From positions 106,903 to 170,902 of the forward strand of contig NZ_JAGKSQ010000008.1 in NCBI RefSeq assembly GCF_017939705.1: 64,000 nt of DNA, given 5' to 3'. Positions 24,882 through 34,706 of the stretch are shown here, one piece after another. The notes under the pieces were generated by a model. The model was not told the DNA's origin, did no database searches, and saw nothing but the letters and a program-made list of their open reading frames with translations. The stretch comes from Halalkalibacter suaedae (GTDB lineage Bacteria > Bacillota > Bacilli > Bacillales > Bacillaceae_D). The stretch's first letter is position 1, and each line of letters begins with the position of its first letter. The translations under genes and the position numbers were made by a program.

Positions 24882-26147
24882 TTATCTAATTTGACCATTT
24901 CCGCTTATCGTTAGTTTAGTTGTAGTTAAGGCAGGTAAGCCCATCGGTCCACGAGCATGGAGTTTCTGTGTGGAAATGCCAATTTCTGCTCCATAGCCAA
25001 GAGCACTTCCATCCGTAAAGCGAGTCGATGCGTTATGATAGACGGCAGCTGCATCAACCTCCTGCATGAATTGTTCGGCTATGAGAGCATCTTCGGTAAT
25101 AATTGCTTCTGAATGTTTTGTTCCATAGATCTCAATATGATTAATTGCTTCTTGTACATTATCAACAAGCTTCAGTGCGAGATCTAAGCTTAAATATTCA
25201 TCTGACCAATCCTGTTCGGTTGCTTCAATCGAATCTGGTATTTGCTGTGTTATTTCTTTGTCACCATGAATGGTAATCCCGTTTTCTTGAATCATTGTAA
25301 TAAATGCTTCTTGATTAGCTGAAAACCAATCTCTATGGATAAGTAAAGTTTCTAGTGAATTACAAACAGCGGGACGATCCGTTTTGGCGTTAATGATAAT
25401 GGAAAGAGCTTTATCTATGTTGGCCTCTTTATCGATATACATATGGACGTTACCAACACCTGTTTCGAGAACTGGAATGGTTGCTTTTTCTACTACTGTT
25501 TCAATTAATGAACGACCGCCTCTAGGTATCAATACATCGATATACTTCTTTAGGGTGAATAATTGTTCAATTGCACGTCTGTCCGTGCTAGCGATAAACT
25601 GGACAGCGTCAACAGGAATATTTGTTTTGGTTAGGGCTTCATGAATAACTGAGACAATTGCCTTATTAGAATAGAGTGCGGAGGAGCCGCCTTTTAAGAC
25701 AATGGCGTTCCCAGATTTTAAAGCAAGGCCAGTCGCATCGACCGTAACATTTGGGCGTGCTTCATAGATCATTCCGATGACACCAAGTGCAACACGTTGT
25801 TCTTTTACGTTCAGACCATTTTCTAATGTCCATTCGCTCAAAATAGTACCAACTGGATCATTAAGTGTAACAACTTCTCTTAGCCCATTGGCGAAATCAC
25901 GTATCCGTTCCTTAGTAAGTAGAAGGCGATCCATATAAGCTTGATCATACTCTTTCTTTCGCCCTTGGACTAAATCCTTTTCATTTTCAGTAAGAATATA
26001 CTCATACTTAGCTTCTAACATGTCGGCAATCATTAGAAGTGCATCATTTTTATCACTGGTTGAAAGGGTACTTAGCATTCTACTGGCTTTCTGGGCTAGC
26101 TTGGCTTGCTCCTCAATATTTAAATTGGTCACATTGATTATACTCAA
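24882..26147 (-). CDS. proA: Gamma-glutamyl phosphate reductase
   Basis: ProA reduces gamma-glutamyl phosphate to glutamate semialdehyde with NADPH, the second step of proline synthesis. The 421-residue length is typical. It belongs to the aldehyde dehydrogenase superfamily, with IGMIYEARPNVTVDATGLALKSG near 122-144, a PRGGRSLI nucleotide loop near 214, and the catalytic Cys in RPAVCNSLETLL near 260. It is preceded by proB with a 14-bp gap on the same strand. The terminator follows directly. Confidence 0.96.
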   Translation of the reverse strand: MSIINVTNLNIEEQAKLAQKASRMLSTLSTSDKNDALLMIADMLEAKYEYILTENEKDLVQGRKKEYDQAYMDRLLLTKERIRDFANGLREVVTLNDPVGTILSEWTLENGLNVKEQRVALGVIGMIYEARPNVTVDATGLALKSGNAIVLKGGSSALYSNKAIVSVIHEALTKTNIPVDAVQFIASTDRRAIEQLFTLKKYIDVLIPRGGRSLIETVVEKATIPVLETGVGNVHMYIDKEANIDKALSIIINAKTDRPAVCNSLETLLIHRDWFSANQEAFITMIQENGITIHGDKEITQQIPDSIEATEQDWSDEYLSLDLALKLVDNVQEAINHIEIYGTKHSEAIITEDALIAEQFMQEVDAAAVYHNASTRFTDGSALGYGAEIGISTQKLHARGPMGLPALTTTKLTISGNGQIR

Positions 26148-26161
26148 GTTTCATCACTCCT

Positions 26162-27301
26162 TTAAGACTCTGGTGGTACGATTGTAGGGTAGCAGACAAA
26201 GTCATCTTGACTAATTGCTTCACCAATTACTCTGATATGGTCAGGAATTTCTCTAAGCTTGAGGCGTTTTATTTCACGGAGCTGATCAGCAGAGTAGTTA
26301 ATAACTCCACGTCCAACTTCGTCTCCGTTCAAATGTCTGATGACCACAACATCTCCACAATCAAAGGTACCTTTTACTTCCCTTACACCTTGAGGGAGCA
26401 AATGACTCTGCTCCTCGGTGATTGCTACTCTTGCACCGTCATCAATAATAACTTCACCTTTTGTTCCTGAGTTAAAGGCAATCCAATGTTGGTGTACATC
26501 TAAACCTTCTTGTTCCGCGTTCGGTTTGAAATATGTTCCTTTAGCAGTATGGTTAACAGCATCGACTAGAATATTTGGTTTGTTAGCATCACCAATAAAG
26601 GTTTCAATCCCTGCAGCAAGTGAAATTTTCACTGCTTCGATTTTAGAACTCATCCCACCAGTTCCAACATCACTAGCAGAGCCCCCAGCAGCGGCCTCAA
26701 TATCTGCTGTAATTTCATGAACGACTTCGAGTAGCTTTGCATCTGGATTGGTTGAAGGATTATCATCATAGAGCCCATCAATATCTGATAGAATAATAAG
26801 CTGATCTGCTTCAACAAGCCCAGCTACTTTTGCTGATAATGTATCGTTATCACCAAATTTCAGCTGTTTAATTGTAATCGTATCATTCTCATTCACGATT
26901 GGGACAACACCTCTCTCAAGGAGAACCTGTATCGTATTACGGGCGTTCATGTACCGCTTTTCATCCAAAAAGTCACTTCTGGTAATTAAAATTTGGGAAG
27001 CAATATAGCCATGAGAGCCAAATCTTTCTGAGTAAGCTTCCATCAAAAGGCATTGGCCAATGGAGGCTGCTGCTTGTTTCTCAGCTAAAACAGATGGTCT
27101 GTCAATAAATCCTAGCTTGCGATATCCTGCAGCTACTGCCCCAGATGATACAAGGATTAATTCATGACCAGCATCTTTAATTAGAGCAATCTCATCGACT
27201 AAGCGGACTAACTTTTGGATACTGACTTCACCATTTCGACTAGTTAAAGAGCTGCTTCCTATTTTTACTACTATCCGTTTTTTTTGTTGACTTTCGATCA
27301 T
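26162..27301 (-). CDS. proB: Glutamate 5-kinase
   Basis: ProB phosphorylates the gamma-carboxyl of glutamate to open proline synthesis. The 379-residue protein has the amino-acid kinase domain (VVKIGSSSLTS at residues 11-21, ILVSSGAVAAG near 49-59, VPIVNENDTI near 139) and a C-terminal PUA domain (about 275-365). ProB is usually feedback-inhibited by proline. Unlike the B. subtilis operon, I see no T-box sequence in the 380-bp leader. The start is ATG with GAGGTGGAGAG close before it. Confidence 0.96.
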   Translation of the reverse strand: MIESQQKKRIVVKIGSSSLTSRNGEVSIQKLVRLVDEIALIKDAGHELILVSSGAVAAGYRKLGFIDRPSVLAEKQAAASIGQCLLMEAYSERFGSHGYIASQILITRSDFLDEKRYMNARNTIQVLLERGVVPIVNENDTITIKQLKFGDNDTLSAKVAGLVEADQLIILSDIDGLYDDNPSTNPDAKLLEVVHEITADIEAAAGGSASDVGTGGMSSKIEAVKISLAAGIETFIGDANKPNILVDAVNHTAKGTYFKPNAEQEGLDVHQHWIAFNSGTKGEVIIDDGARVAITEEQSHLLPQGVREVKGTFDCGDVVVIRHLNGDEVGRGVINYSADQLREIKRLKLREIPDHIRVIGEAISQDDFVCYPTIVPPES

Positions 27302-27683
27302 CTCTCCACCTCATTTGAAAAACGAAATCAATTTTAGTTTTGTTTTGGAATTCATGACATTTCTTTCGTTATTTCTTGTGAGCGTTCTTTTGTTGTACAT
27401 TCGATTAGGGTCAGGAAAGCGGATAATATGCTTACTTAACCTGCTAATTCTGTTGACCTGTGTCCCAAAAGACTGATTGAAACAGCGAATCCGAGTCCAA
27501 CAGAATATTATGTAGTCTGTATTCTTATTCCAAACGTATCAACCCCAATTACATACTAGTATTAAGTAATCTGCAAAATTATTCACAAATGAAAAAACTA
27601 CATTTTCATATGTATTGAGTGAAAGATAAAAATATTAATCATCGGTGAGTTTTGTTTTTTTTGCTTCGCTATGATATGACGAT
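27302..27683. other. Gene-free stretch upstream of proB
   Basis: This AT-rich region should hold the proBA promoter on the minus strand. I looked for a T-box (AGGGTGG or its complement) and did not find one. I see no open frame with a ribosome site and no repeat copy. Confidence 0.5.
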
Positions 27684-27735
27684 AAAAAAGGTTGTCCTGT
27701 TCGAAAACAAAATCTGTTTTCAAACGCGACAACCT
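27684..27735 (-). terminator. Terminator of the DUF3231 gene
   Basis: On the minus strand AGGTTGTC (27735-27728) pairs with GACAACCT (27696-27689), with a longer inner GAAAACA/TGTTTTC helix, then TTTTTTATC. Confidence 0.85.
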
Positions 27736-27754
27736 CTTGTTCTATATAATCATT

Positions 27755-28768
27755 TTAGTTTTTATTAACAAGAGCTTGTCGATCGGGTGCCTGCGGAGGT
27801 TGTTCGAGCCAACCATGATTGATCATAATCTGTGCACCATCCTCAGCAAACAAAAGTATTTCTTGAATGATTCGATTGTAGTTCAACCCAATATCCCGTC
27901 TAGGACTTGAACCCATACTTGTTCCGTAATGACTTACAGAAGCCCCTGTTAAGACCGTGACATGGAACATCATTAATTTATCTGAGAAGGTATGGGAGGT
28001 TGAGGAGGTTGGAAGCGTATCCCAAGTCATTGGAGCAGGGAGGTTTGATTCGTTAAGGGTTGTACTAAAAATTTCAATATGTTTAGAAGCAATATCCCTA
28101 GCTCTAACTAAGAACTTTTTAACATCCTTTTCAGTAGCAACTTGACTAAATCCTGTTACAAGTGATTGACCGATCTGGTTTCTTTCAATATTAAAAAATA
28201 AATTCATAATTTCTATAGCGCTTAACGGTCTTTTTTCACCAAGCCAACCATTTAAAAAACTTTGCTGTTTAACAAAGTCAACCTCAGATGGCATTTCAAT
28301 TTGTGAGGGTCTTAAAAATAATCCTTTTGATAACAATAGATTTGAGGTGCGTTGAAATAATTCCATTGATTGTTTTACATATTTTTCAAAAAGTGACCTC
28401 ATGTCATTCCTTGCAGAAGTAGCTAGACATAAAGAATAACTATTGCCTCCAATCTTACCCATATTATGTAAGTAAAGAAGATAGAACGTATCAGAGTATA
28501 ATCTCGGTCCAGATAAATTAACATCTGTATTTACGTTGAAACCTTTAGGGACAGCAACTTTTTCATTTTTAAATAGGGTAGAGATTTCATTACAATGCCC
28601 TTCAGAAAGATGTAGAGCAAAAGTGATAACTTCTTTAATTTCTGTGTCCTCAATATGCTGTAGAAATTGATTGAACATACATATGACCATCGAGTCATTT
28701 ATATAGGTTGTCCATAGACTAGCTAACTCAGATGTTGATAAAGAAATTTTCTTATGCGTTTGACTCAT
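27755..28768 (-). CDS. DUF3231 family protein, two ferritin-like repeats
   Basis: A 337-residue soluble protein made of two similar halves of about 165 residues, each with a four-helix, ferritin-like pattern. Half one opens LSTSELASLWTTYINDSM and half two opens with PLSAIEIMNLFFNIERNQ; both contain paired short helices with Glu and His. This duplication is typical of DUF3231 proteins of bacilli. No metal site can be assigned with confidence and the function is unknown. A GGAGGAAT site precedes the ATG. Flanked by its own terminator. Confidence 0.82.
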   Translation of the reverse strand: MSQTHKKISLSTSELASLWTTYINDSMVICMFNQFLQHIEDTEIKEVITFALHLSEGHCNEISTLFKNEKVAVPKGFNVNTDVNLSGPRLYSDTFYLLYLHNMGKIGGNSYSLCLATSARNDMRSLFEKYVKQSMELFQRTSNLLLSKGLFLRPSQIEMPSEVDFVKQQSFLNGWLGEKRPLSAIEIMNLFFNIERNQIGQSLVTGFSQVATEKDVKKFLVRARDIASKHIEIFSTTLNESNLPAPMTWDTLPTSSTSHTFSDKLMMFHVTVLTGASVSHYGTSMGSSPRRDIGLNYNRIIQEILLFAEDGAQIMINHGWLEQPPQAPDRQALVNKN

Positions 28769-28849
28769 ATCTATTCCTCCTTCGTATTGCTATTAAATAA
28801 AATGCCCAGATTAAAAATTGTTATTAATTATTATTGAGTAAGAGAAACT

Positions 28850-28892
28850 AGATATAAATAAGGTGTCTTAGAGACATGCACATAAGACACCC
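28850..28892. terminator. Terminator of the large permease gene
   Basis: GGTGTCTTA (28862-28870) pairs with TAAGACACC (28883-28891). T-rich sequence flanks it on both strands. Confidence 0.75.
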
Positions 28893-28900
28893 TTTTTTAT

Positions 28901-30331
28901 TTAGAGAAAGAGTAATCCGAAAATGGTTGAAATGACTAATGCAATTACAACTGGGATGAAGCTTTTCCGGACGAGATCAATAACTGAGATTTTGGCAAAA
29001 CCGGCAATCGCAATGATCGGCGACCAAGCAACAAGTGTTCCGCCACCAACCCAAATGGCTCCCATTTGACCGATAGCTGCGAGAGTGGCTGGGTCAACTC
29101 CAGAAGTTTGACCAAAGGCTTCTGATAGTGAACCAATTAGTGGAAGACCAGAGAAGCCTGATCCATCTAATCCAGATACCATGCCAAGTATCAGGATGCC
29201 AAATCCTGTGATAAATGCATTTTCAGGAATGGCTGTTTGCCCTGCTTGAACAAGGTCAAATAGAAAGGCAGGTGCCTGCTCTGGGTTTTCTATTTTTAAT
29301 ATTTGAGCTGCAAAGGTCGCATTCCCGATAAAGAAAAAACCAGCAACAGGTATAACGAGACCCATGACTTTAAAAGCATAGACAAAGCCATTGATTAGAT
29401 GGTCACTCACATCCTTAAGCACGTCTCGATAGCTTCGTGCTATTGAGATGAGCAGTAATAGAATAATCGCCGTTCCCCCAATAAGTGAGGCACCTGATCC
29501 GTCTGCAATCTTCGGTACGAAATCTGAAAATGTTGCCAGTATGACATAGACGATGATTGCCAGGAAAGTAGTTGGGACTAGAATAGCAAACCACTTGCTA
29601 TGAATGCCTTTTTTAATGACCATATCGTCATTATCTAGCTTCACGCCCTCATCCCCGCTATTTTCCCAATCAATTAAATTTTGCTTAGTGGCTGGGACAA
29701 TTGACTTTTTGATCATCAAATAAGCAATTGATAATGCAATGACTCCAGTAACGAGTGATAGAATGAGTGAATTGTTCGCAACATCACTAGCTGAAATGAC
29801 AGAAGAAGTTGAAGCAGCTAACCCAGGTGCGACTTGAAGGACGAAATCAGACGATAGTGCCATTCCGTGACCAGCGAGTGAAATCGCGATGGCTGCTCCC
29901 ATCGGTGGCAGGCCTGATCGAATCGCTACTGGAATTAATAAGGCACCTAATAGCGGAACAGCTGGTGCTGGCCAGAAAAACAAGGAAATGACATAAGTGA
30001 TCAGCACTAAGATCCAAAAGGAAAGATGACCATTTTTCATCACCTTTTGAAATGGAATAATCATCTGCTGGTCAGATCCAATTGATTTTAAAGACTGTAG
30101 CAATGCTGTCATGACAGCAATGATGAGAAAGATGTTAAAAAGCTCTCCAGCTGCCGTTAAACTGGCATTGAAAATAGCATGAACCCCTTGCAGAAACGAG
30201 TTACTGTATACCCATCCGACAAGGAAAGTCATAACAAGTGCCGGAACAACAACATTTTGTCTAAATAGCATTGTAATAATAATCAAGCAGGTACCGAGTA
30301 AATAAAGCCAATGCGCTAAAGTTAAGTCCAT
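28901..30331 (-). CDS. Multi-spanning permease, ion-transporter superfamily, substrate unknown
   Basis: A 476-residue protein with about 12 membrane segments. Two similar halves carry breaks rich in Gly and Pro: WPAPAVPLLGALLIPVAIRSG near 118-138, and SGLDGSGFSGLPLIGSL near 389-405. This resembles the GntP/DctM/CitMHS-like ion-transporter superfamily, whose members take up organic acids with protons or sodium. I cannot name the substrate. The middle contains a charged cytoplasmic loop (about 220-245). Start is ATG with GGAGGGGG. A terminator-like hairpin sits about 110 bp upstream. Confidence 0.7.
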   Translation of the reverse strand: MDLTLAHWLYLLGTCLIIITMLFRQNVVVPALVMTFLVGWVYSNSFLQGVHAIFNASLTAAGELFNIFLIIAVMTALLQSLKSIGSDQQMIIPFQKVMKNGHLSFWILVLITYVISLFFWPAPAVPLLGALLIPVAIRSGLPPMGAAIAISLAGHGMALSSDFVLQVAPGLAASTSSVISASDVANNSLILSLVTGVIALSIAYLMIKKSIVPATKQNLIDWENSGDEGVKLDNDDMVIKKGIHSKWFAILVPTTFLAIIVYVILATFSDFVPKIADGSGASLIGGTAIILLLLISIARSYRDVLKDVSDHLINGFVYAFKVMGLVIPVAGFFFIGNATFAAQILKIENPEQAPAFLFDLVQAGQTAIPENAFITGFGILILGMVSGLDGSGFSGLPLIGSLSEAFGQTSGVDPATLAAIGQMGAIWVGGGTLVAWSPIIAIAGFAKISVIDLVRKSFIPVVIALVISTIFGLLFL

Positions 30332-30441
30332 TTTAAAACCCCCTCCAAACCTTTAGATCTAGCTAGGATAGCCTATGTAAGAGGATAGGCAGTTGTGAAA
30401 GACCTACTGATTTTGGAGTGGAATGAATATTCGTTTGTAGT

Positions 30442-30494
30442 AAAAGAGGGTGTCTTGAAAGATTGATTCGATCTCTTGAGACAGCCTCTCTTTG
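30442..30494. terminator. Terminator-like hairpin between divergent genes
   Basis: AAAGAGGGTGTCT (from 30443) pairs with AGACAGCCTCTCTTT (30479-30493) with small bulges. No gene ends here: the permease gene starts to the left and the ger operon to the right. It may be a leader attenuator of the permease transcript or a leftover of a lost gene. Confidence 0.45.
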
Positions 30495-30589
30495 AGTTAA
30501 TAAATAATCTCTTTCCTTAACTTACATATTTTCACTCTGTTCGGTTAATTTAATGCTAATGACAATCTGAAGACGGGGAGTATCATCTC

Positions 30590-32146
30590 TTGAAAATAAA
30601 AAAAAGATTATTAACTAGACGACCAAAACAATCTGGCGAAAATCAGCCAGAAAAAAAAGCAAAAAAGGAATTTACTAACGAAATCAGTGAAAATATTGCT
30701 GTTTTTAAGGAGATATTTAGTCATTGTTCTGATCTTGTTTATCGAAAAATAGAGATCGAGGGTAGACAAGCATATGTCATATATTTAGATGGGCTTATAA
30801 AAACGGAAGATCTGCAGAATCATGTGATTGATGAGGTCCTAGCCCGTAAACAAGTAGGCCAGTTATCAGTCGAAAAGGTAGAAGAGGAGATTGTTACTGT
30901 TTCTGCTGTTAAGGATCAGTCCTATTTGGAAGATGCAGCCAATGATATTCTTGAAGGAAATGCTGTACTCACTATTGACGGACATAACAAAGGAATTGTG
31001 TTTTCGATACCAGGATATAAAACAAGGGGAGTATCGGAACCTGACTCTGAAGCCGCTATTCGCGGGCCGCGAGAAGGGTTTATCGAGAGTCTACGTGTGA
31101 ATACCTCGCTAGTAAGGAGAAAAATAAAAACAACGAATTTAAAGATTGAGTCAATGAAGATTGGTGTCCAAACACAAACGAACATAGGAATTGCTTATAT
31201 TGATGGGATCGTTGACAAAAATGTACTAAAAGAGCTGAAACATCGATTAGACCGGATTGACATTGATGGAATACTTGAAACTGGATATATTGAGGAATTG
31301 ATCGAGGACAATTCGTGGAGCATATTTCCTCAAATTCAAATAACGGAACGTCCTGACACAGCTGCAGCTAATCTTTTAGAGGGCAGGGTGGCTATCTTTG
31401 TTGACGGTACCCCGTTTGTCATGATACTTCCTTCTACTTTTTGGCAACAATTTCAAGCAAGTGAAGATTATTATGACAGAGTATATATTGCGATATTTCT
31501 TCGTGTCTTACGACTAATGTTTGTTGCGGTTGCGTTGATGCTACCTGCTTTCTATGTTGCAGTAACGACGTATCACCAGGAAATGATCCCGACAAACCTA
31601 CTGTTAAGTGTTGCTGCTGCTAGAGAATCGATCCCGTTTCCAGCAATCGTTGAAGCATTTATTATGGAGCTTTCATTTGAGGCATTACGGGAGGCGGGCG
31701 TCAGATTACCTAAAACAATCGGACAAGCTGTTAGTATTTTAGGAGCCCTTGTCATTGGAACGGCAGCAGTTGAAGCCGGGATTGTATCAGCACCTATGGT
31801 TATTATCGTGTCATTGACGGGAATCGCTTCCTTTACGATACCTAAATTTAGTTTGGCGATTGCAATAAGACTACTACGTTTTCCTTTAATGATTTTAGCG
31901 TCAATTTTTGGTTTGTTTGGAATTGTTGTTGGAATGGTTATCCTACTCATTCATTTATGTAAATTACGTTCATTTGGTGTTCCGTATTTTGAACCAGTTG
32001 CTCCTTTAAGATTCTCAGAATTAAAAGATGTCTTCATTCGAACCCCAATATGGATGCAGAATTCAAGGCCTGATGACTTTGTCAAAGAAAACAAGAAGAG
32101 ACAAGCTAACGATCTGAAGCCATCCCCAAATAAAAATGAAGGATAA
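30590..32146 (+). CDS. Spore germination receptor subunit A (GerA/GerKA family)
   Basis: A 518-residue inner-membrane A subunit of a nutrient germinant receptor. A charged hydrophilic N-terminal part (about 1-280) contains AIRGPREGFIESLRVNTSLVRRKIKTT, typical of the family, and the C-terminal part has about five membrane segments with a PFPAIVEAFIMELSFEALREAG motif near 345. TTG start after GGGGAG. It heads a four-gene operon. Which nutrient it senses cannot be inferred; the paralogue (A, B or K) is not assigned. Confidence 0.92.
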   Translation: MKIKKRLLTRRPKQSGENQPEKKAKKEFTNEISENIAVFKEIFSHCSDLVYRKIEIEGRQAYVIYLDGLIKTEDLQNHVIDEVLARKQVGQLSVEKVEEEIVTVSAVKDQSYLEDAANDILEGNAVLTIDGHNKGIVFSIPGYKTRGVSEPDSEAAIRGPREGFIESLRVNTSLVRRKIKTTNLKIESMKIGVQTQTNIGIAYIDGIVDKNVLKELKHRLDRIDIDGILETGYIEELIEDNSWSIFPQIQITERPDTAAANLLEGRVAIFVDGTPFVMILPSTFWQQFQASEDYYDRVYIAIFLRVLRLMFVAVALMLPAFYVAVTTYHQEMIPTNLLLSVAAARESIPFPAIVEAFIMELSFEALREAGVRLPKTIGQAVSILGALVIGTAAVEAGIVSAPMVIIVSLTGIASFTIPKFSLAIAIRLLRFPLMILASIFGLFGIVVGMVILLIHLCKLRSFGVPYFEPVAPLRFSELKDVFIRTPIWMQNSRPDDFVKENKKRQANDLKPSPNKNEG

Positions 32147-32161
32147 TACGTGGAGGGACCG

Positions 32162-33322
32162 ATGAAACGATTATTGAGTCAATTACTACTGCTTTCATTA
32201 ATCTTGCAATTGGTAGGTTGTTGGGATCGAAGAGAAATCAATGATCTTGCAATTGTAACTGCCAGTGGCTTTGATATACAAGGAGAAGATGAGTATTTAA
32301 TAACTGCACAAGCCCCAATTCCTGGAGCGATGGGTGGCACAGGTGGTGGTGGAGGAGGAACATCAGGTGGTGCAATGTTTTACTTAGATGCTGGAATCGG
32401 AAAAAGTGTTAGGCAGGCTAACCAAGATCTTCAAAAACGCATGGCACGGCGTTTAATGTTTGGTCACCGCCGTGTCGTTGTATTTGGAGAAGACTTGGCA
32501 AAGGTTGGACTTAGAGAAACGTTGGATGTTCTGACTAGAACGAGAGAGGCCCGTCTCAACACACAGCTTTTCATCGCGAAAGGGAAGGCGAATGAAGTAC
32601 TAGCAGCCTTACCTCAGCTAGAGAACCTGTCATCTGAAGCGATTCGGGAACAAGGAGTGAACACATACTATCTTACTTTAGAGGATTTTTTAACGGATTA
32701 TCAAAGGACTGGAGATGATCCCTTACTACCTGTATTACAAACAGTTAAAAACAAGGCTCCGAATCCAGAGTTACAAGAAGATCAGATAGAAATTAGTCAA
32801 TTCGCGGTGTTCAAAGAAGATAAGATAGCCTTTATGACTGACGAAAAGCAAACTGTTGCCGCAACCTTCCTAATAGAAAAAATGAAAGGTAAGACATATT
32901 CTGTAGAATGGGAGTCTGGTGTTGTTACAGACCTATTAATTAAGCAGCAAAGTAAGAAGATGAGCTATACAATCAAAGATAATATGCCTGTCTTTCAAAT
33001 AACAGTTAACTTAAAAGGAAATGTTCTTGAGGATCAAAAAGGGTTGAATTTTGAAGAAAGAGAAGCAATGGAACAGCTTAATAAACAAATCAATAAGCAG
33101 GTAGAGACTGAAATGAACAATCTTCTTGATGAAACTCTTTCTAAGGGAATTGACACATTTGGATTTGGATGGTTATTACATCGCCGTGACCGTGAAAAAT
33201 GGGCAAATGAGTGGAAGGATTCATGGAGAACGCTATTGCCAACGCTTACTTATGAGGTAAAGGTCAATAGTTCAATTGAATTTACAGGGTTAGTGACTGA
33301 AGGGATTGGCATAGGAGAGTGA
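32162..33322 (+). CDS. Spore germination receptor lipoprotein subunit C (Ger(x)C)
   Basis: A 386-residue lipoprotein. The signal peptide ends at a lipobox LVGC followed by WDRREINDLAIVTASGFD, the classic Ger(x)C opening. A Gly-rich run (GTGGGGGGTSGG) near residue 60 is a species feature. The remaining fold matches the three-domain GerBC-like protein. I start it at ATG 32162, with TGGAGGG immediately upstream; GTG 32150 overlaps the site. It is 15 bp downstream of subunit A. Confidence 0.92.
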   Translation: MKRLLSQLLLLSLILQLVGCWDRREINDLAIVTASGFDIQGEDEYLITAQAPIPGAMGGTGGGGGGTSGGAMFYLDAGIGKSVRQANQDLQKRMARRLMFGHRRVVVFGEDLAKVGLRETLDVLTRTREARLNTQLFIAKGKANEVLAALPQLENLSSEAIREQGVNTYYLTLEDFLTDYQRTGDDPLLPVLQTVKNKAPNPELQEDQIEISQFAVFKEDKIAFMTDEKQTVAATFLIEKMKGKTYSVEWESGVVTDLLIKQQSKKMSYTIKDNMPVFQITVNLKGNVLEDQKGLNFEEREAMEQLNKQINKQVETEMNNLLDETLSKGIDTFGFGWLLHRRDREKWANEWKDSWRTLLPTLTYEVKVNSSIEFTGLVTEGIGIGE

Positions 33323-33329
33323 ATAGTAA

Positions 33330-33551
33330 ATGTTACAGATCGTTTTTGTATGGAGCTTACTAATCGGTACGTATATACTTCGTAGAAAAGCTATAACTGA
33401 AGATAAAAGGATTAACCAACTATATATTGGTTTTTCTTCAGTAGTAGCAATATTTGCTATTGCTCTTAAATTCGATGGAGTTCTAAGTGGCTATACCCGT
33501 TTTCTATCTAATGTTTTTAGTGAACTAACGATGGTGGTGATTGGGAGATGA
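33330..33551 (+). CDS. Small receptor subunit D (GerKD-like), two membrane segments
   Basis: A 73-residue protein with two hydrophobic helices (about residues 2-17 and 28-46) and a basic middle. Its position between C and B subunits and overlap of 4 bp (ATGA) with the next gene identify it as the D subunit described for bacillus germinant receptors, where it modulates germination rate. Sequence conservation of this subunit is low, so the call rests on size, topology and context. GGAGAG-type site precedes the ATG. Confidence 0.7.
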   Translation: MLQIVFVWSLLIGTYILRRKAITEDKRINQLYIGFSSVVAIFAIALKFDGVLSGYTRFLSNVFSELTMVVIGR

Positions 33552-34639
33552 ACGTTAAAATTTCACAACGACAATTCAGTTTCGTGATCGCGAATTTAAC
33601 GATATCTACAAGCTTAATGGTCCTACCACAATCAATGATTGATTTAGCAATGGAAAATGCTTGGATTGTCCCCATACTGATCTTTATTATAGCCAGTATT
33701 ATCATCCATTTTGCATTTATTGGAATTAAAAAGCTTAATCAACTGGCGTTAGATCCAAATTCATTTAAGACGAAAGTCCTTGCTGTAATCATGATCATAT
33801 TAATTACTCATATTATTACTCGTGATGTAAGAGTAATGAGTGGATTCATTGAGACAACCCTTTTACCAACAACCCCAACTTTTATTATAATCGTTATGTT
33901 GATTGGCACTAGCTTATACCTGGCCTGGGCAGGGATTGAAGTCATTGCTAGGTTTAATGAAATGGTTTTTGTCATTTTCATCGGTGTTATTTTATTTATT
34001 CCTTTGTCTTTGATAGGGGATATCAAACTCGAGAATTTCGAACCTGTATTAGGCCTTAAAACAATCCCTTCACTGTTGCAATCAAGCTATATTACCCTAG
34101 CTTGGATTGGTGAAATGGTGGTAATTCTCTTACTATTTGGTTCAGTTAAAACAGTGAAAGAGGCAAGGAGATCGTCTATTTTCGGTGTTGGAATCGGCCT
34201 TTTTACTCTTTTTATTTTAATCTTTATGGAGATTGCTGTCCTAGGTTCTGAGATTGTCCGTTACTCAACTTATCCTACCTATGTCTTAGTACAACAAATT
34301 CGTTTGACAGAGTTTTTAGATAGGCTTGATTTTATTTTAATTGGACTATATTTCCCAACTGTTTTTGCGAAATTCGCCCTCTTGCTTTATGGGTTAAATC
34401 GCTCAGTGAATCTTCTAACGAATACCCAAGGGAAAATAGTTCTTATGCCATTAGCGATCCTAATGGGAATTCTATCAATTACTATGTTTGAGAATAAATC
34501 AGCTCTATATAATTTTAAGGTACATACTTGGGCTACTTTAGGTTTGATTCTAGAAGGAATGATTGTTTTAATTATGTTGTTCGTTATTTGGAAAAAAAGG
34601 AAGGGGAGAAAGAAGAGCAAGGTGGAAGCAAATGGTTAA
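33548..34639 (+). CDS. Spore germination receptor permease subunit B
   Basis: A 363-residue protein with about ten membrane segments of the APC-superfamily spore permease family (GerAB/GerKB). It starts NVKISQRQFSFVIANLTIS and has the typical conserved segment around SYITLAWIGEMVVILLLFG (near 177-195). In B. subtilis GerAB the membrane cavity binds L-alanine; the ligand here is unknown. It ends the operon A-C-D-B with a basic tail, followed by a strong terminator. Confidence 0.92.
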   Translation: MNVKISQRQFSFVIANLTISTSLMVLPQSMIDLAMENAWIVPILIFIIASIIIHFAFIGIKKLNQLALDPNSFKTKVLAVIMIILITHIITRDVRVMSGFIETTLLPTTPTFIIIVMLIGTSLYLAWAGIEVIARFNEMVFVIFIGVILFIPLSLIGDIKLENFEPVLGLKTIPSLLQSSYITLAWIGEMVVILLLFGSVKTVKEARRSSIFGVGIGLFTLFILIFMEIAVLGSEIVRYSTYPTYVLVQQIRLTEFLDRLDFILIGLYFPTVFAKFALLLYGLNRSVNLLTNTQGKIVLMPLAILMGILSITMFENKSALYNFKVHTWATLGLILEGMIVLIMLFVIWKKRKGRKKSKVEANG

Positions 34640-34645
34640 AAGATT

Positions 34646-34685
34646 AAAAACTACGTTAAGCATAAGTGCTTAACATAGTTTTTTT
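34646..34685. terminator. Terminator of the ger operon
   Basis: AAAACTACGTTAAGCA (34647-34662) pairs with TGCTTAACATAGTTTT (34667-34682) except at one position, then TTTTTG. It may also serve the convergent aminopeptidase gene. Confidence 0.88.
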
Positions 34686-34706
34686 GTTGTTATATTAATA
34701 CATACC

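Noticed and set aside
27302..27683. A proline T-box leader for proBA
   Set aside because: The region was read on the minus strand for AGGGTGG, the specifier-loop context and a terminator ahead of proB. None was seen.
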